NCBI GenBank assembly: GCA_013399115.1
Contig: VXAA01001306.1
Span: 101,239-165,238 of the forward strand
Direction of reading: 5' to 3'
From: Anseranas semipalmata
Lineage: Eukaryota; Chordata; Aves; Anseriformes; Anseranatidae
DNA length: 64,000 nt
Positions within the stretch are counted from its first letter, which is position 1. Each line of letters opens with the position of its first letter. The notes below the pieces were generated by a model. That model saw only the letters and a list, made by a program, of their open reading frames with translations, ran no database searches and was not told where the DNA came from. This document shows positions 1 to 13,100 of this stretch, piece after piece. The translations under genes were made by a program, and so were the position numbers.

Positions 1-3000
1 AAAAAAAAAAAAAAAAAGCTGACTTTTTCAAATGTAAAACTGATGTGTAGGAAGACTTCCTCCACTAGAGTCATACTGCTTCTCTCAATATCATAAAGCT
101 AACCATCATTCTGGTGAGTCTGTGGTTGTATTTGGAGCTACACCATATTGGAACCCCTACAGGACAAGTAAGGCTAGATGTGCTTTTTTCCAGGGTTTGG
201 GTATGACATATTCTAGACATGTTTCACAGCCAAACTGATATATTGCTTAAAACCAAAACTAACCAAAAGAAAAAAGAAAAAAAGAAAAGTCAGGAAAGAT
301 TTGGTTTCCTGATGGGAGAAGCAATATTTTCAGTCAAAGATGACCTCCAGTGCCACTATTAAGGAACATCTTTGAGGCATCTCATCCGATCTCATGTATT
401 CTCTGTATTTCTGGAAAATAAGTACTGAATCAGGTGAAAGGCAAAGCCTTTTAATAACCTTACAAATTTGAACCTTCAAGGAAGCACTCTTTCTTAACAT
501 CTTTGGAAAAAGAAACAACGTCCTTTGAAGTGGAGGCAGGCTGGATTTCAGAATGAAGCAGCTTCACAGATTTAGACACCTGCTTAATTAGAGGATGAAT
601 GTGAAATCCTTAAACTTTAAAGGGTTTTATGAGGCAGCACTTCAGAGAACAAGCATTCCTCTAGCACTGGCAGAGAAGAGCTGCTAGCTATTATCTTTGG
701 AGATGGGTCAAAAATGAGTATATTAGCAAAAAGCACTCTCCATAGATGGTGAGAAGAGCAGTATGCGATTCCCAAACCTCAAATAGGAAGTGTTTTGAAA
801 GAATCAAGGAAAACTGGAATCACGAGCACTTTAGGAGTAACACTGAAATCATCATGCAATCAGAAAAAAAATGAGTAAGAAAAAAAAAAACAGGTAGGTA
901 GATAGCAGGAATGCACTCATTTAAAGACAATAAAGGAATATTTATTTTATGATACTGTTGTTTCTACAGTCTTCATACAATCCATTTGAGAATATTCTAA
1001 GAGAACCTCCTAAATATTACCAAAACAGGAAATAAAAGAGAGAAGCAGGAAAAAAGCAGCTGTTCTGACAGAGCAATGAAAAGAAGCTCTAACAAATGGT
1101 TGCAAGAGCAAAGGTCTCTGCTGTGTCACTTTATGAAACGGTAGAGGCACAACCACAATAATCAGCATCTGATGATAAAAGTACCAGATTAAGTTTTTCT
1201 CCCTCAAAAGAAGAGAAACTGCAAAGTTCATAACTGACAAGCGATGAAAACACTTAAGCTAACAGCAGGGAGTTTCCTTTTTCCAGTACACTGACCTATA
1301 TGAAGACAGAAAAGTAATGTGATCCTAATCAAAACCAAGGGCAAGACTTTTAATATGGCACGCTGTTATTGCAAGACTTCGGTCAGTGAAGAGCTCAAAT
1401 CTGATTGTTTATGTAGGAATAGAAGTTTTGATGAAAAGAGTCCTACCTGTTGTGTGGAGGTATGCTGGCATTTACCCAGGAGACTGCTGCAAGTAGTGTC
1501 TCTTCAATAATATTAAGAGCTCCCAGAAGAGCAGGTAGGCACCTTTACATCTCGCTGTATTTATTACAAGAAGAGCGAGAGAGTAGTTACATTCTGAAGA
1601 AACAAACCGCTCTTTGCCAGACTATGACCAAAATACTGAGTTCTCTAGCAGTAATCAAGATCTGTATCCTTTATTCAAAATGTGGCCTGAGCCGATTAAA
1701 ATCTTATTTAAGATTTTATCATCTTTGTCCCTTATGAAGGTGATGAAAAATACTCAGGAAAAAAATACAGAAATTCTATTAGAAGACAGCGATTTCCAGA
1801 TGTGGATTATTTATTTTTATTCCCATTCATAGCTCACTGTCCTTTACAAAACACAGTTTAACTTTTCAAAGTAGCCTTGTTCTTCAATGTCTTAAAAGAA
1901 GAAATTTCAGACGCCTTTTTTAAATTGCCTTTATCATATTCAATGCTGAAAACAAACTAAAGGAAACTGACAAATTTATTCAATAAAATGTAAGTAGATA
2001 TACTGCAAATAAAATGTGTTTGGGAAATAGAAATAATTATTATAGCTTGAATACAGCTTAGGGCAAAAACAATCTATTTTGGAACTTAAAATACCCAGGA
2101 TGCAACTACTATAAAATACAAGTGTAAGCAGCCTATTAATTCCTGTTAAATAATATGAACTAAAAAAGACTAGTAAGCCACAAACTAATTATTTAGAAAA
2201 CTAAATGGCAAAGCATGTATTTTACTGTAATTTCTATCCCAGTGTATTATAAACATTCATACTATATTAGTTCTGATATTAAAGTACAGTAAATACAATA
2301 AGTGGTGGTATGATGCAAGGTTTAATGTGTTGGCTTCCATTTTTATTCCAATACTGCCCCATATCATAAAACGGGATACGATAAACATTTCATATGTTAT
2401 TGCTGCTACACTACCCTGCTCCCATAGGCAACTGCATTGTTTTGGGAATAGGTTTCTACTGTATTGTTCATCCCTAATGTGAAAGCTCAAATATTCCAGT
2501 TAAATTCATTTTCTCGTTTTTAGCGACACCACCACCAATCATCTTACTGTTTTCTTCACTGCTTTGTGGACTTGTCAAGCTTTTTGCCTATACATGATTT
2601 TAAACCATACACTGTAGCTTTCCTTAAGCAAACAAACAAAAAAGAGCCAAAGGGGGGGACATCCTGTTTCATGACAATCAGACTGTTAACACTACAAGCA
2701 CTAAGAACAACTCCAATCAGGGGAATCTACTTCTTTGTGAAGCCCAACGTCCTGTTTTGATTTTCTTCCAAGTATGGATGTTTTGCACAAAATAAAATAC
2801 TATTTTAAAACAAAACAAGAGAACTACCTTCTTTCTGTTCCTACTCAGGAGGAAATTTCATTTCTTCTCCATAGAAGAACACCAGGCTACAGGAACTCAT
2901 GAATTTGTTGCCACTAACCTGGAAAAAGCCAGGTTATTTTATCTGAAAATGAATGCAAAAATACACAAGCTTTGCTGGAAGCAAAATATGGTTGCTTTCC

Positions 3001-6000
3001 TTCTCCGCTGCTTAAGTTTCTGTGAAAACATTAACACTGTGATCTGTTCTCTCCACCAAGTCTCAATGAGTTCCTGAGGCCAGTTTAAGACCTGGATCTT
3101 ACATTTTAACATGAAGCAGAAAAATCAGACTTGATCTGCCTCAAGGCCTGATCTATATCGACAAACCTCTGAGAAAGACCTTCTCCCCTAAAAAATACTC
3201 ACAGTACGAACATCTTCTTGTAGCCCCCAAATCAAACCAGCTGCTTCTCTTGAAAAGGCCCCTGCCATGCCCCTAGAAAGGGAAAATGCTAGAAGACTCA
3301 CAGCATCCCATGTGTTACGAATTTTCTTTTGAGGCATGATGATACTATCTGATCAGTGGCCCAGGGAATGTAAAACTGTTATGCAAATTTTGTAATCTCT
3401 GCAGTTACTCTTGATTTTCTGCACCTGCAAAAAGATAGGAAGGAATTCACATTCTTGGGCTAGATGCTAGGCTGGGGTAAATTTACATAGCTAAACTGAA
3501 ATCAAAGGAGCTGGGTGGGTTTATAGGAGCTGAGGGTCTGCTGCAATATTTTATACCCACAGAGAAATCTCAAAACCTTTTCAATTTACTAATTTCATAT
3601 GTGTGGAGATTATAAATATTTCATATTGGCATTCTTGTTAAAATGTTTCAGATCTCGTTTTTAGAAAGATCAAGTGATCTTAGTCAATATACTGTGCATT
3701 TAAATAGAAAATTAGCGTTTACCTCAAAGCTCACTTAACGACATTGAAGCAATCTGCTTTAATTTCCACAACTTTAACATAGTGTCCTTGAAACTCCATT
3801 GCCGAAATGCTTTGTATAGTCTCTAATTAATAAAACTTCCTAGCTATATATGCATATACAGAAATGCGAGAGTTACATTAGGATCTATATTCTTGATGCC
3901 CCCTTGCTTTCCTTTTCATTACAGAATACACTACAAATCTGGGATAGTGTACTTAATTATGGGAGAGAGGTATCTGACTATTTCCATTTCAAATTCATGA
4001 AAAATGTCAGCACATATTCTAGGTGTAATAGCCCTAGATTACCTCATAAACCCAGAAGACACATGAAAACATGTTTTTCTATTCACCTGAAAAGTAATTT
4101 TTACAACTGTGTATTTGCAAAGAGTTCATGAAACTAGCAATGCATTTATTTTTCAAATAAAATGTCCGTAGCCTGTAGAATAATTCAAACAGGTGCTAAT
4201 TAGGTGTACAGAAAGGCCACTGAGGATAATTTATATATCTCCCTGCAACAGAAAAAATGAATAAATGTTAATTGCTTATATTATGCAACAAATGATTTTT
4301 TAGAATGGCACTAAATTAGCTGCAAATATTATAATTACAAAGTAGTGGGTAATTTACTAAAGATTAATTGAAATGATTAAGTGCAAACAGCATAATTTTG
4401 CAAGGTAGTATTAATGCATTTTGTGCAGAAATGAAAAAAAAAACCCTCAGTGGTTGTTACCGGCTATTCAATGAAGTACTTTACGTGCCTGGTGAAAGCA
4501 TCAGTGGCCTCTCCTGTGTACCCTTCTCAAAAAGGGTGTTATATTTTTGCAGGAAAAATCATTGTAGTGTTGATAATAATTAGAATGTCTAAACCAGCCC
4601 ATTATAAGGACCGAGTCTGATCTCAATTGCATGGGAGCGACACAAAAATATTGTTTCACAGTCTGTGTCCAGCAGCCTTTTCTGAAAGCTGTAGCAACTG
4701 TGGATATTTACTGTATAAGAACTTAAGCAACTGCAAACACAGTTTGAATACATTCCTCATAACCAGCAAAAGGAGGCATGCATTAAGCAAGATTTCAAAG
4801 TACCACTACGCAGCAATAGTTTTAATTCATTTTCCTGAATTCAGAGCACCAGTGTCTTGCATACAGGCTTCATGTTGTGCTGTATGGAGTGCAAGGGAAT
4901 GGGGCTGAACATGGAGAGGGGAAAGGGACTTGGTTTCTTATTTAGGATTATTCTCTATTTTAAATACAGGATACTTTTCTGAGTTTATCATCTATTTATT
5001 ACAATCTCTTGGCCAATATTTATTTTTTGGTGGCTTAATATTTAATACAATGCAAATGTAATTCCTTAAAGAGTGACAGTGCAAACCAGAAAACAATTCC
5101 AGGCTTCTGGGGCAAAGGAATTAAGACATTATCATGTTCTTTTTAACTGAGGCATGCCACACCTATAACGACACTGACTGTCAGATCTTTCACTTTTCAG
5201 TAATGCACATGCCCTAGGTCATTAAAGGCAACATTGTGAATAGTGAAACACCATAAATGAAAATAAATGTCTCAAATGTTTTTGGCTACTTGTAATGTGA
5301 GCATTTCTGATACTGTGCTGGTTAATGTGCAAGACACATTCCAGGGAATGTCCCCTCTATGTACAAACCTAACTTTACCCATATGCAGAGAGATGAGGAA
5401 AGCATGTGTATCAATTAATTCCCACTTAAAAAATGGGGTGAAATCCCCTTGAGCCCATATTAGTTATGAAATTTTGACTGTAATTTTAGCTAAACCTTAA
5501 AATCTGTTAAATATGAAGAGTCCCATTCAGCAACATAAGGACTTTCTGGATTCTTGTCCTGCTCAGTATCTCACTCTAATGTGCTTCAGCTCCTTTCACT
5601 TGAACAGGTCTTGCTTAAACCTAATCATGTGCAGTATTGAATAAGAATGGCTCAGTAAATCTGTGCAAAAAGGCTCATCTAACATAAAAAAAAAAAAGAC
5701 TGCACACAGCATCCATTAGGATGATATTGAGAAGACCCATACAGCATTAGAGAGTCAAACTGAAAAATTATGATATGTGTTGCAGTCGCGGTAACAAAAG
5801 AAAATAGGGATATATTAAAAACAAATCTGATTTAAGAGATCAAAGAGATGTGAATCTCATAGCCAGATACCCATACACAGAGCCTGTGAAGTAAATGCAG
5901 CTGGGCATTATTATTTGTGTTGCTCTATCAAGCTCTGACAGATATTTGTACCTCAAAAGGTTCATTACTGAGTGAGAAATCAGAATCACAATTCTTTATG

Positions 6001-9000
6001 CAAGGACAAGGTACGTGGTCCACTTCAGGACAGGGCATAACACTGGCAACAGGCAAGCCAGAAAAAAAAAATCAAGGCTGAAAATGACAGGCCAGTTTTT
6101 GTAGAGCATGTAAATTGCAAAGAAAGTGCAATTCATAGCAGGTGTCTGTGAAGTTGCCTTAAGATGCAGTCTGTAGATTCTCCTGCTGCTCTTTGCCTGG
6201 CCAGTCTCCATGCATAAACTTGGAGAGGTGTAAAAGCTGTTTGAAAATTAGAGGGGAACACTCGGCTCAGGGCCTCAGAAGAGACAGCTGGAGGTTGCCA
6301 CGCACTGGCACACTGCAGCCACGCGTGCTTTTGTCCATCCATGTTCACTTTTCTCCCTGATGCTTTCACAGCCAGGAAGGAGAACAGTGACACATGAACC
6401 TCTTGAACCTCTCACATGAACCTGGTGTAACATGTTGCCCGAATAGCAGTGAAACACTAAGTGACTGTAAGTCCATGGCAATTTTGTCTTATTTGGTAAG
6501 AAGCATACATCATTATCAAGAGAAAATTATAGATTGATTTTACTCACAAATGCATGACAGCAGTTACTTTCCAACATTGGTGTTCACAAATGCTGGCACA
6601 GCAAAATATTAAAATAAAGTCTTAGCAAAAGAATAAACATTCAAAAAGCAGTGGCTAAATACAACTCATAACTGTTAGACAAAGCTACAGCAATGCTCTT
6701 AGACTGCTGTGTTATTTTACATTGAGATTACATAGACAAGTTCAAAAGTATTTTGAGTTTAGACCTTCATAATTACCAAGAATTACAGTGTCTTTGATAT
6801 CTAAATAAGATTTTGTAAAATAGGCATCTTATTCATCCAAAAAGAAGTACTTCCTGTCTGAAAGCCAGTTGATTTTGCCCTTGCTAGTATAGATTTTTTT
6901 GTTTAATGGAAAATACTCTTTTTTCATGTAAATGCAACTGATCCTGAGAAAAAAATCACAAACTATCAGTAAAAATATACTGCATTGCTCTTTAAAGCTG
7001 CACCATTTCTGATGCACATTATGAACACATTTAATGCCAGCTTGACCAGTACTCTTCTTACAGTGTAAAAGTACATCAGTGTGAAATGCATTAATAGCTA
7101 TTGAATCCTCTGTCCTGTGCTTATTAAAATATTGATTCCAATGAAATGAATTGATGAAGCTACCTCACCCCACTGTTTGAACTTTAAAAGGGTTGTCTGG
7201 TTTTGCATGAGAGATGAATGCCACATCATACAAATATTTGCTAACCAAACCCAAAATTCAAAGGCTCAGTTTTTCACAGGTTTTTGTTTAGCTAGATTAT
7301 TAGATTTAGCAACAACAAAAAATCCCATGGGTCAGTTATTCCATACATGCTTGCTTGCGGGGCTTCTGCAACTTGCCCTGCTACAGCTAAATACTAGGAT
7401 AGCTGGATCACTGGTCTGGGCTAAAAGCACAAAACCTTTTACAGGAAGGACCTCAAAAGACACACAAGTTCCCTGAAGCCCCACCTCTACTCTGCAGGTG
7501 AGGAGAAGGGAAAAGGCCAAGCTGCCCAGCAGAAATCTCATAGCATGAGCTCAACTCTGAAACCCTAGCTCTTTGCACAGGAATCCTGATGGAGACTTAA
7601 GTGTGCAAATGCCAATGTGTGCCTGAATGATGATGACAGCATCTCATCTGTGAGAATACTAAATTAGGGGTCAGGTTCACAAGCATGAAAAAATCTTTGA
7701 ATTGCTTCAGTGAAGCCACAGTGATCGGTGTTACCTGAGGAGCTGGTGATACACGTTAGCACCAGATGCACATTTCTGTGTGGGCACAGAGACCGAACTG
7801 TCTAACAGCAGCTGTCGCAACCGAGCCTTTAAGACTGCAAGGAATGATGGTGTCCTTTCACAGTACAAATGATATAACTTGCACACCTCCTCAGGTAAAA
7901 GTGCACTTTTCCAAAGGGCACTGAAAATGAATACAACAAGTGGCATTTTTAATTATGGTTCAATAGACTGGTGCAGCTCAAAACTCTGGAAAGTACAGGA
8001 TAGGCAATTTTGTACCTCTGGGAAAACTGATTTTCACTGATATGATTTGGAAAACGCTACTTAGTGATATTAATATCCTTACCATTTTGAAAAATCAGAA
8101 CTCAAATACAAAGTATTTCATGTTAGCATAAGTATCTTTTTCCATTTTATCTCCTTGTTCCAACATTGAAATTGAATTCTTTTAGAAAACTTAGCTGTTT
8201 TCACTTTAGAGACAACTCCTTCACAGCTGGATGGTTCTGATTACACTTTTATGTCTGTAAGTACGAACTCACAGCCCAAATTAAAAACAACTGAAGCCCC
8301 ACCTCTGCAAATGTAATTAGACATGTTCACTAATGCTATCTGAAAACATACAAGTATAGCGAGTCTTCATCTACTTATCGTATGCTTGTCTTGTATTATT
8401 GCCACTTTATATATAATGGCACCCAGTAATACTGGCACATGGCAGTTTTTTTTTGAATCAGGATGTCTTTCATAATCAAAGTTGCCAATAAAATGCCTGA
8501 AGCTGATTAGTAAGATACAGGGTTCTTCTTCTGAATTATGCCAATGGCTCTGTGACTCCAAGTATCAAAAGCGGTGTTTTACAAAAAAAAAAAAGGTAAA
8601 TGTTTTACATTAAATCTTATAAAACTGTACATAATAATAGTCTACAACATGAGAATGGCCATGAAATTGTTGTAATAGTTATGAAATGTAGTAAGTGTAA
8701 CAATTCTAATGCTTCTTATATTTATCTTTATCATTAATCACTGTATTCATACAGTTGTGTTTGTATATATATATTCAGTGGCACTGTAAACACAGTTGTT
8801 GGAAAACACACATTAACTCTTAACCCATTAGAAGTTATTATAGTACTTTTCATCTGAAAAGTTAAAATGTATCAATATATCATTGATTAAAAAAAATAGC
8901 CTTGTTATATAATGCATATTTTGACATTTTCTAGGATAGCAATCAAGATGAGACATTATAGAGGATATTCCAGATTTGATTGTTTTACATTTACACCTAC

Positions 9001-9870
9001 CATGATACAAAATTTTAAACATTAAATGTAATTAAATAATACAGAGTTTATGAAACAGTTGATTTCAGAGATCCACAATGCACAAAATCTAGTTCATGTA
9101 TAATGGGAGTTCCCAATAACTTACATCCCTGGGACCTTTATGGAAAATTTAAGTCACTTTCTCTTTAACACCACTTACAGAAAGTTTGAACTGAATTATC
9201 TTTTTTTTTTCTCTGTACAAAATTGCATTCAACTCGATAAAACATTATTATGTTTGTATTTCCCATTGCTGGACATGGATCCAGTAAGCCTTGAGAGCAT
9301 ATGCTTAAGCATTTGGTAATGGCATTTGTGGGGCGGGGAAACTCACTATCTATATCTCTCAGTAAACAAAGTATTTCTAATTTTTTCCATGGTTAAGGCA
9401 ACTATACTGATATATTAGACACACCATATGCTTTTATGTTGCTTCTTACAATCTAAACAGTAAGAGTGAAAAGTTTCAAACATGCTTTGATCTTCTTGAC
9501 CACTTAGGAATTTCATCAAGCTGGTAAGAGTACTTCACTTTAACATGGTTTACAACTGTAGACATAGCTTATTAGCTGCTCACTAGGGAAATAACAAATG
9601 TATTGGCTTAAATTCGAATACTCACCATTCATTTAATTTATCAGAAAAAATTAAACAAAACCAGCCAGTGTGATTCCAGTGAACAAAACTGAGAAAAACA
9701 GTAACACACACATATACAATTTTTGTGTTCTCAATTATTTCTACCCCATAACTTAAGCTACTCAGACTTCTGTCATCATTCCCTCTGTATCCTGGGTAGG
9801 CTTTGTCAAAAGCTATCTTCTGACACTGTACATGATGACACTTCTATCTGCCAACTCCAGCATATTGTTT
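1..9870. other. A+T-rich non-coding stretch, no gene seen
   Basis: No convincing exon was found on either strand. Open frames are all short (under about 100 codons), without recognisable domains, and are not bounded by good splice sites. The window opens in a run of 17 A, and other short A runs and simple A-rich tracts occur (for example near 270-300, 865-890, 5,685 and 8,580). If the minus-strand exon at 9,994-10,196 is real, this stretch lies downstream of that gene, possibly including an extended 3' UTR. A part at about 4,140-4,440 is rich in TAAT cores and looks like a possible conserved non-coding element; it is described separately. Confidence 0.6.
4140..4440. other. Candidate conserved non-coding element (A+T-rich, TAAT-rich)
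   Basis: This stretch has balanced A+T-rich sequence without simple repeats and many homeodomain-type cores (TAATT, ATTAG, AATTA). It also has octamer-like and TTGCAA-type words. That composition is common in developmental enhancers of vertebrates, but composition alone proves nothing. There is no reading frame of interest. The call is inference only and needs cross-species alignment. Confidence 0.2.
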
Positions 9871-9874
9871 AATA

Positions 9875-9880
9875 TTTATT
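9875..9880 (-). promoter_or_regulatory. Candidate polyadenylation signal AATAAA for the minus-strand terminal exon
   Basis: TTTATT on the plus strand reads AATAAA on the minus strand, about 115 nt after the TAG stop of the exon at 9,994-10,196. The minus-strand sequence just beyond it (plus 9,820-9,850) is moderately GT-rich, as expected downstream of a cleavage site. Such hexamers are frequent by chance in A+T-rich DNA, and a longer 3' UTR using a later site is equally possible. Confidence 0.3.
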
Positions 9881-9993
9881 CTAACATATCGCGTAAACTA
9901 GAGAGCCATTTAACTTTGTTTTCTGGGGGTAAGGCTGTAGGTATAAATGACAGTGAACAGAAATGCTCGTGCAGTGGCTGCAGTGCAATGCAG

Positions 9994-10196
9994 CTACAGT
10001 GGGCAATGCCACAGAACTGCTAGTGCTGTTAAAATAACAAGTGAGGGACTCAGGGCTGGATTGCTCACATTTCCAGTTACACTGTGTTTAGAGGATGACT
10101 TGACAGTGCTTGTGGTGGTTGTGGTGTCAATCTTTTTCACAGTTGGTTTTGGTTCATTTCTGTTTTCTGGATGGGTTTTCTTGTCCTTGAGTATAT
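9994..10196 (-). CDS. Terminal coding exon of a probable GPI-anchored cell-surface protein (partial gene)
   Basis: Reading leftward, a pyrimidine-rich acceptor (ending in tttcatgttttcag) is followed by an exon that enters in phase 1 and stays open for 67 complete codons to a TAG. The encoded end has three parts. The first is a charged segment beginning ILKDKKTHPENRNEPKP. The second is a Thr/Ser-rich stem containing five consecutive Thr. The third is an N-glycosylation sequon (N-V-S) and small residues followed by the hydrophobic tail LVILTALAVLWHCPL at the very C-terminus. A hydrophobic tail with no cytoplasmic residues after it is the layout of a GPI-attachment signal, with the cleavage site probably among the G/N/S residues just before it. 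Phase-1 introns are usual between extracellular modules. The family was not identified; IgLON, glypican, contactin and GFRA tails were considered from memory and do not clearly match. No upstream exon was assigned. Alternative: chance open frame behind a cryptic acceptor. Confidence 0.5.
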
Positions 10197-13100
10197 CTGA
10201 AAACATGAAAGTAAATGTAAGATTAATCACACATCTTTCAATTGGTGGCTTTAAATTCTGTCTGTTGCTGGAACTTGCTGTTCTCCAGTCTGAATAACTG
10301 AGCTATGTATGAAGAGTGATGGGGCACTTCTGTTAATGTTTTAGGTGGACCCTGTGGCCACAGTGTTTCGCTCAGCACCCACTGTTTGGCTCAGGACATC
10401 TTCTCTGGCTGGCCAGCTCTACTTGTAGACACAGCCTAAACCCGGTCTCAGAACCTGGTTTTATCTCATTAAAAATACATTCAGTTTCACCTGGGATGGG
10501 AACTGGCTCATGCTTTAAAACATGATGCTAGGGTCGGCTGCTTTTGAAGCATGCTCCAGTGAAATACCTGTCAAGTTGTTGAGTTGCCACAGGAGGAGAC
10601 TGGAGAGCATATTGACATAATTTAACAGTCAACTTCCCAGTTTCTTTTTGCATTGCCTTCATTTTAAAGCAACACATGACCCTTGGACAACCTGGCAAGA
10701 AAAGCAATGGATACAAAGAACTAGACAGGTGTCTTATATGCCTTGTTCATTGACATGGGCAAATAAAGCGGCTACAAAGAGAAAATGCTTTGAGTTTTGT
10801 TTAATTGTTTTTCCTAGCAAGTACAAGGATTCTTTTGTTTGTTTGTTTTTAAAGTATGGAACAATATCAGTTTTTTTTTCTTTTTTTTTTTTTTTTCTTC
10901 TTCAGATGCATTTTGGGGCAATTTGGGGCATCTTTTATATAAAGATCTAGATTCATAAGAAAGTAGTAGTGCTTCCTTACAAAAACATGGATTTTTAAAA
11001 TGAGGAAATGACTGATAAAAGTCTCCAGTTATCCTGACATTCCCAAGCTATTTGCAAGTATTACTGTGATCATATTGCCATTGAACGCTTCACTGGCGTT
11101 GTGGGAAAAATCAGTATTTCCTCTGATGATAGGATGATCTGTAAAAGCATACCCTGGCAAAAGTGCCTGGCAAAAACAAAAACAAAAACAAAAACAAATT
11201 CTTACCTGGAAGAATTAAAAAATTAACAATAATTATTGAGGTCTAAGCTTAAAGGATTTTTTTTTGTGACACTAATGAATGCAATGCACATACACACAGG
11301 AAGCAAAAGGCATAGATTTGTAATGCAGATTAAACAACAGTCCAATCTTAAAATAAAAACTCTGAATCACAGAAGCAAGTTCCTGGCAGAAACTAGAAAG
11401 ATGGAAAGTATTCCAGAAATGTAAATGCAATCTGAGATCATTGTCTGCATATCGGTATTTCTGACCAACCATCAATAAACCCACTTGATAATAAAAATGA
11501 ACTATTGTATTGGGAAAGCACGCACTGTTCTTGCCAGTATAAACTGTAAAAGAAATGCAATGAATTCTGCCATTTTATTGTAATATCAACATTAATCCCA
11601 GAGGAACCTGTGATTCCTAGACCTGATTCAAGGTTGACTGCAGAGAAGGGATGCTGGCTGGCAAGGAATACAGTGGGAAAAGGGCAGTCTGCCACCGTGC
11701 TCAAAATTCATTATGGCAAAATGCAGACATAGTTCCTCTTCAATTCCAACTTGCAATGGAGCTAACGGAAAGGAGGGGGGGGGAAGCATGCTGTAAATGT
11801 TTAGAAAATATCAGTATTCTGAGGACACTTAAAGAAAAATGCACAACCTTCAGACTGTCATTAAAGTAAATTAATAATAAATCATGGAAATAGGTGTGTT
11901 CTGACACTGCCTAGACTCCTTTCCATCACTGTCATTCTTCTTTTCGACTGCGGTAAATGCACTATTTCTCTGCTGCCTCTTATATCATCCCAGCCTGCTG
12001 ACTTCAGCTCTCTGGGGCCAGCTGATTAAATTAAGACCTCACTCAGGTAAATCTATTCCCCTCTTTCACTTGGCCATGTCCAGCATTGTAACTTGATTGG
12101 CCTCTATAAAACCGGCAGACTGAAATGTATTAATTCATTTATTTTCTTAATATTGACTTAACCAAAAATCTAAGGTAAGATTTAATGCTATCAGAGAGGC
12201 TGTTGGTTTTTAAAAGCTTTCCTCTCAGTGACTGCTTAATGCACTACATAACAAGCGTTAAATAATACATTAGAAAATTCTGCCTTTATCCATGCGAAGG
12301 ACTAAATTCTGAATTTTCTCTCTGTCTTTACAGCAGAGTATTGTCTGATGTTATTCATGGCCAATTCTAATTTAGGACTTAACTGTGCAAAACTGGTATT
12401 TTATTTAAAATGCTCTGTTTTCTTTCTTCTTAAAAATAAATAAATAAAAATAGCCCCAGTCTAATTCAAGTTCAAGATCTTTTTCAATCCTATATTAGTT
12501 TTTAAGCTGCAAATTTCAGCAGTGTAAAGATTTCATGTTTTTTCCAGTTTGCTGAGAGTTCCAGTTGCTTACTCACTCCAGGGTTTTGGCTGAGAGACTC
12601 AGAGTTAAATGAGTTTTCCTCTCAAACCTTTTTCTCAGAGTCAGGGATGGTTATGTTCAGTTTACTACTGACATTCAAAAGGCAAAAAAAAAAGTGTGTA
12701 TGCTAAAAAAAGTGTCAGTGTGAAGACTAGCACTGAAATGAAATTCCAGTGTCAACAAAGCAAACCCCAGATGTTCAATACCCATGAATCAACCCCCCAA
12801 ATCACGACTTCATAAACCCAAACAAACAGCCCACAACTTTGGTCTGTTCTAGTATTTACCTTCAGTCTTTTGAAGCTTTATGGTTTACAACTAAAAGCTT
12901 TCTCCATTCCTAGAAACTTTCTTCCCATCATCATTCCTTCTCTCCCTTCCAAAAATGGAGTAGTTTAAATCTTTGAAGACTTCAGCTAACCTCAGGCTGA
13001 TATATACAATGGCCTTTGGACCCTGGTATTTGAATATTATTCTACGCTGTTACTTTTCTAATGCAATATATTTATTATTTCAGTATATACTTATTATTAC

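Noticed and set aside
10869..10910. Plus-strand acceptor-like T tract ending cttcttcag
   Set aside because: The frames that follow hit stops within a few tens of codons and there is no donor; a T-rich microsatellite explains it.
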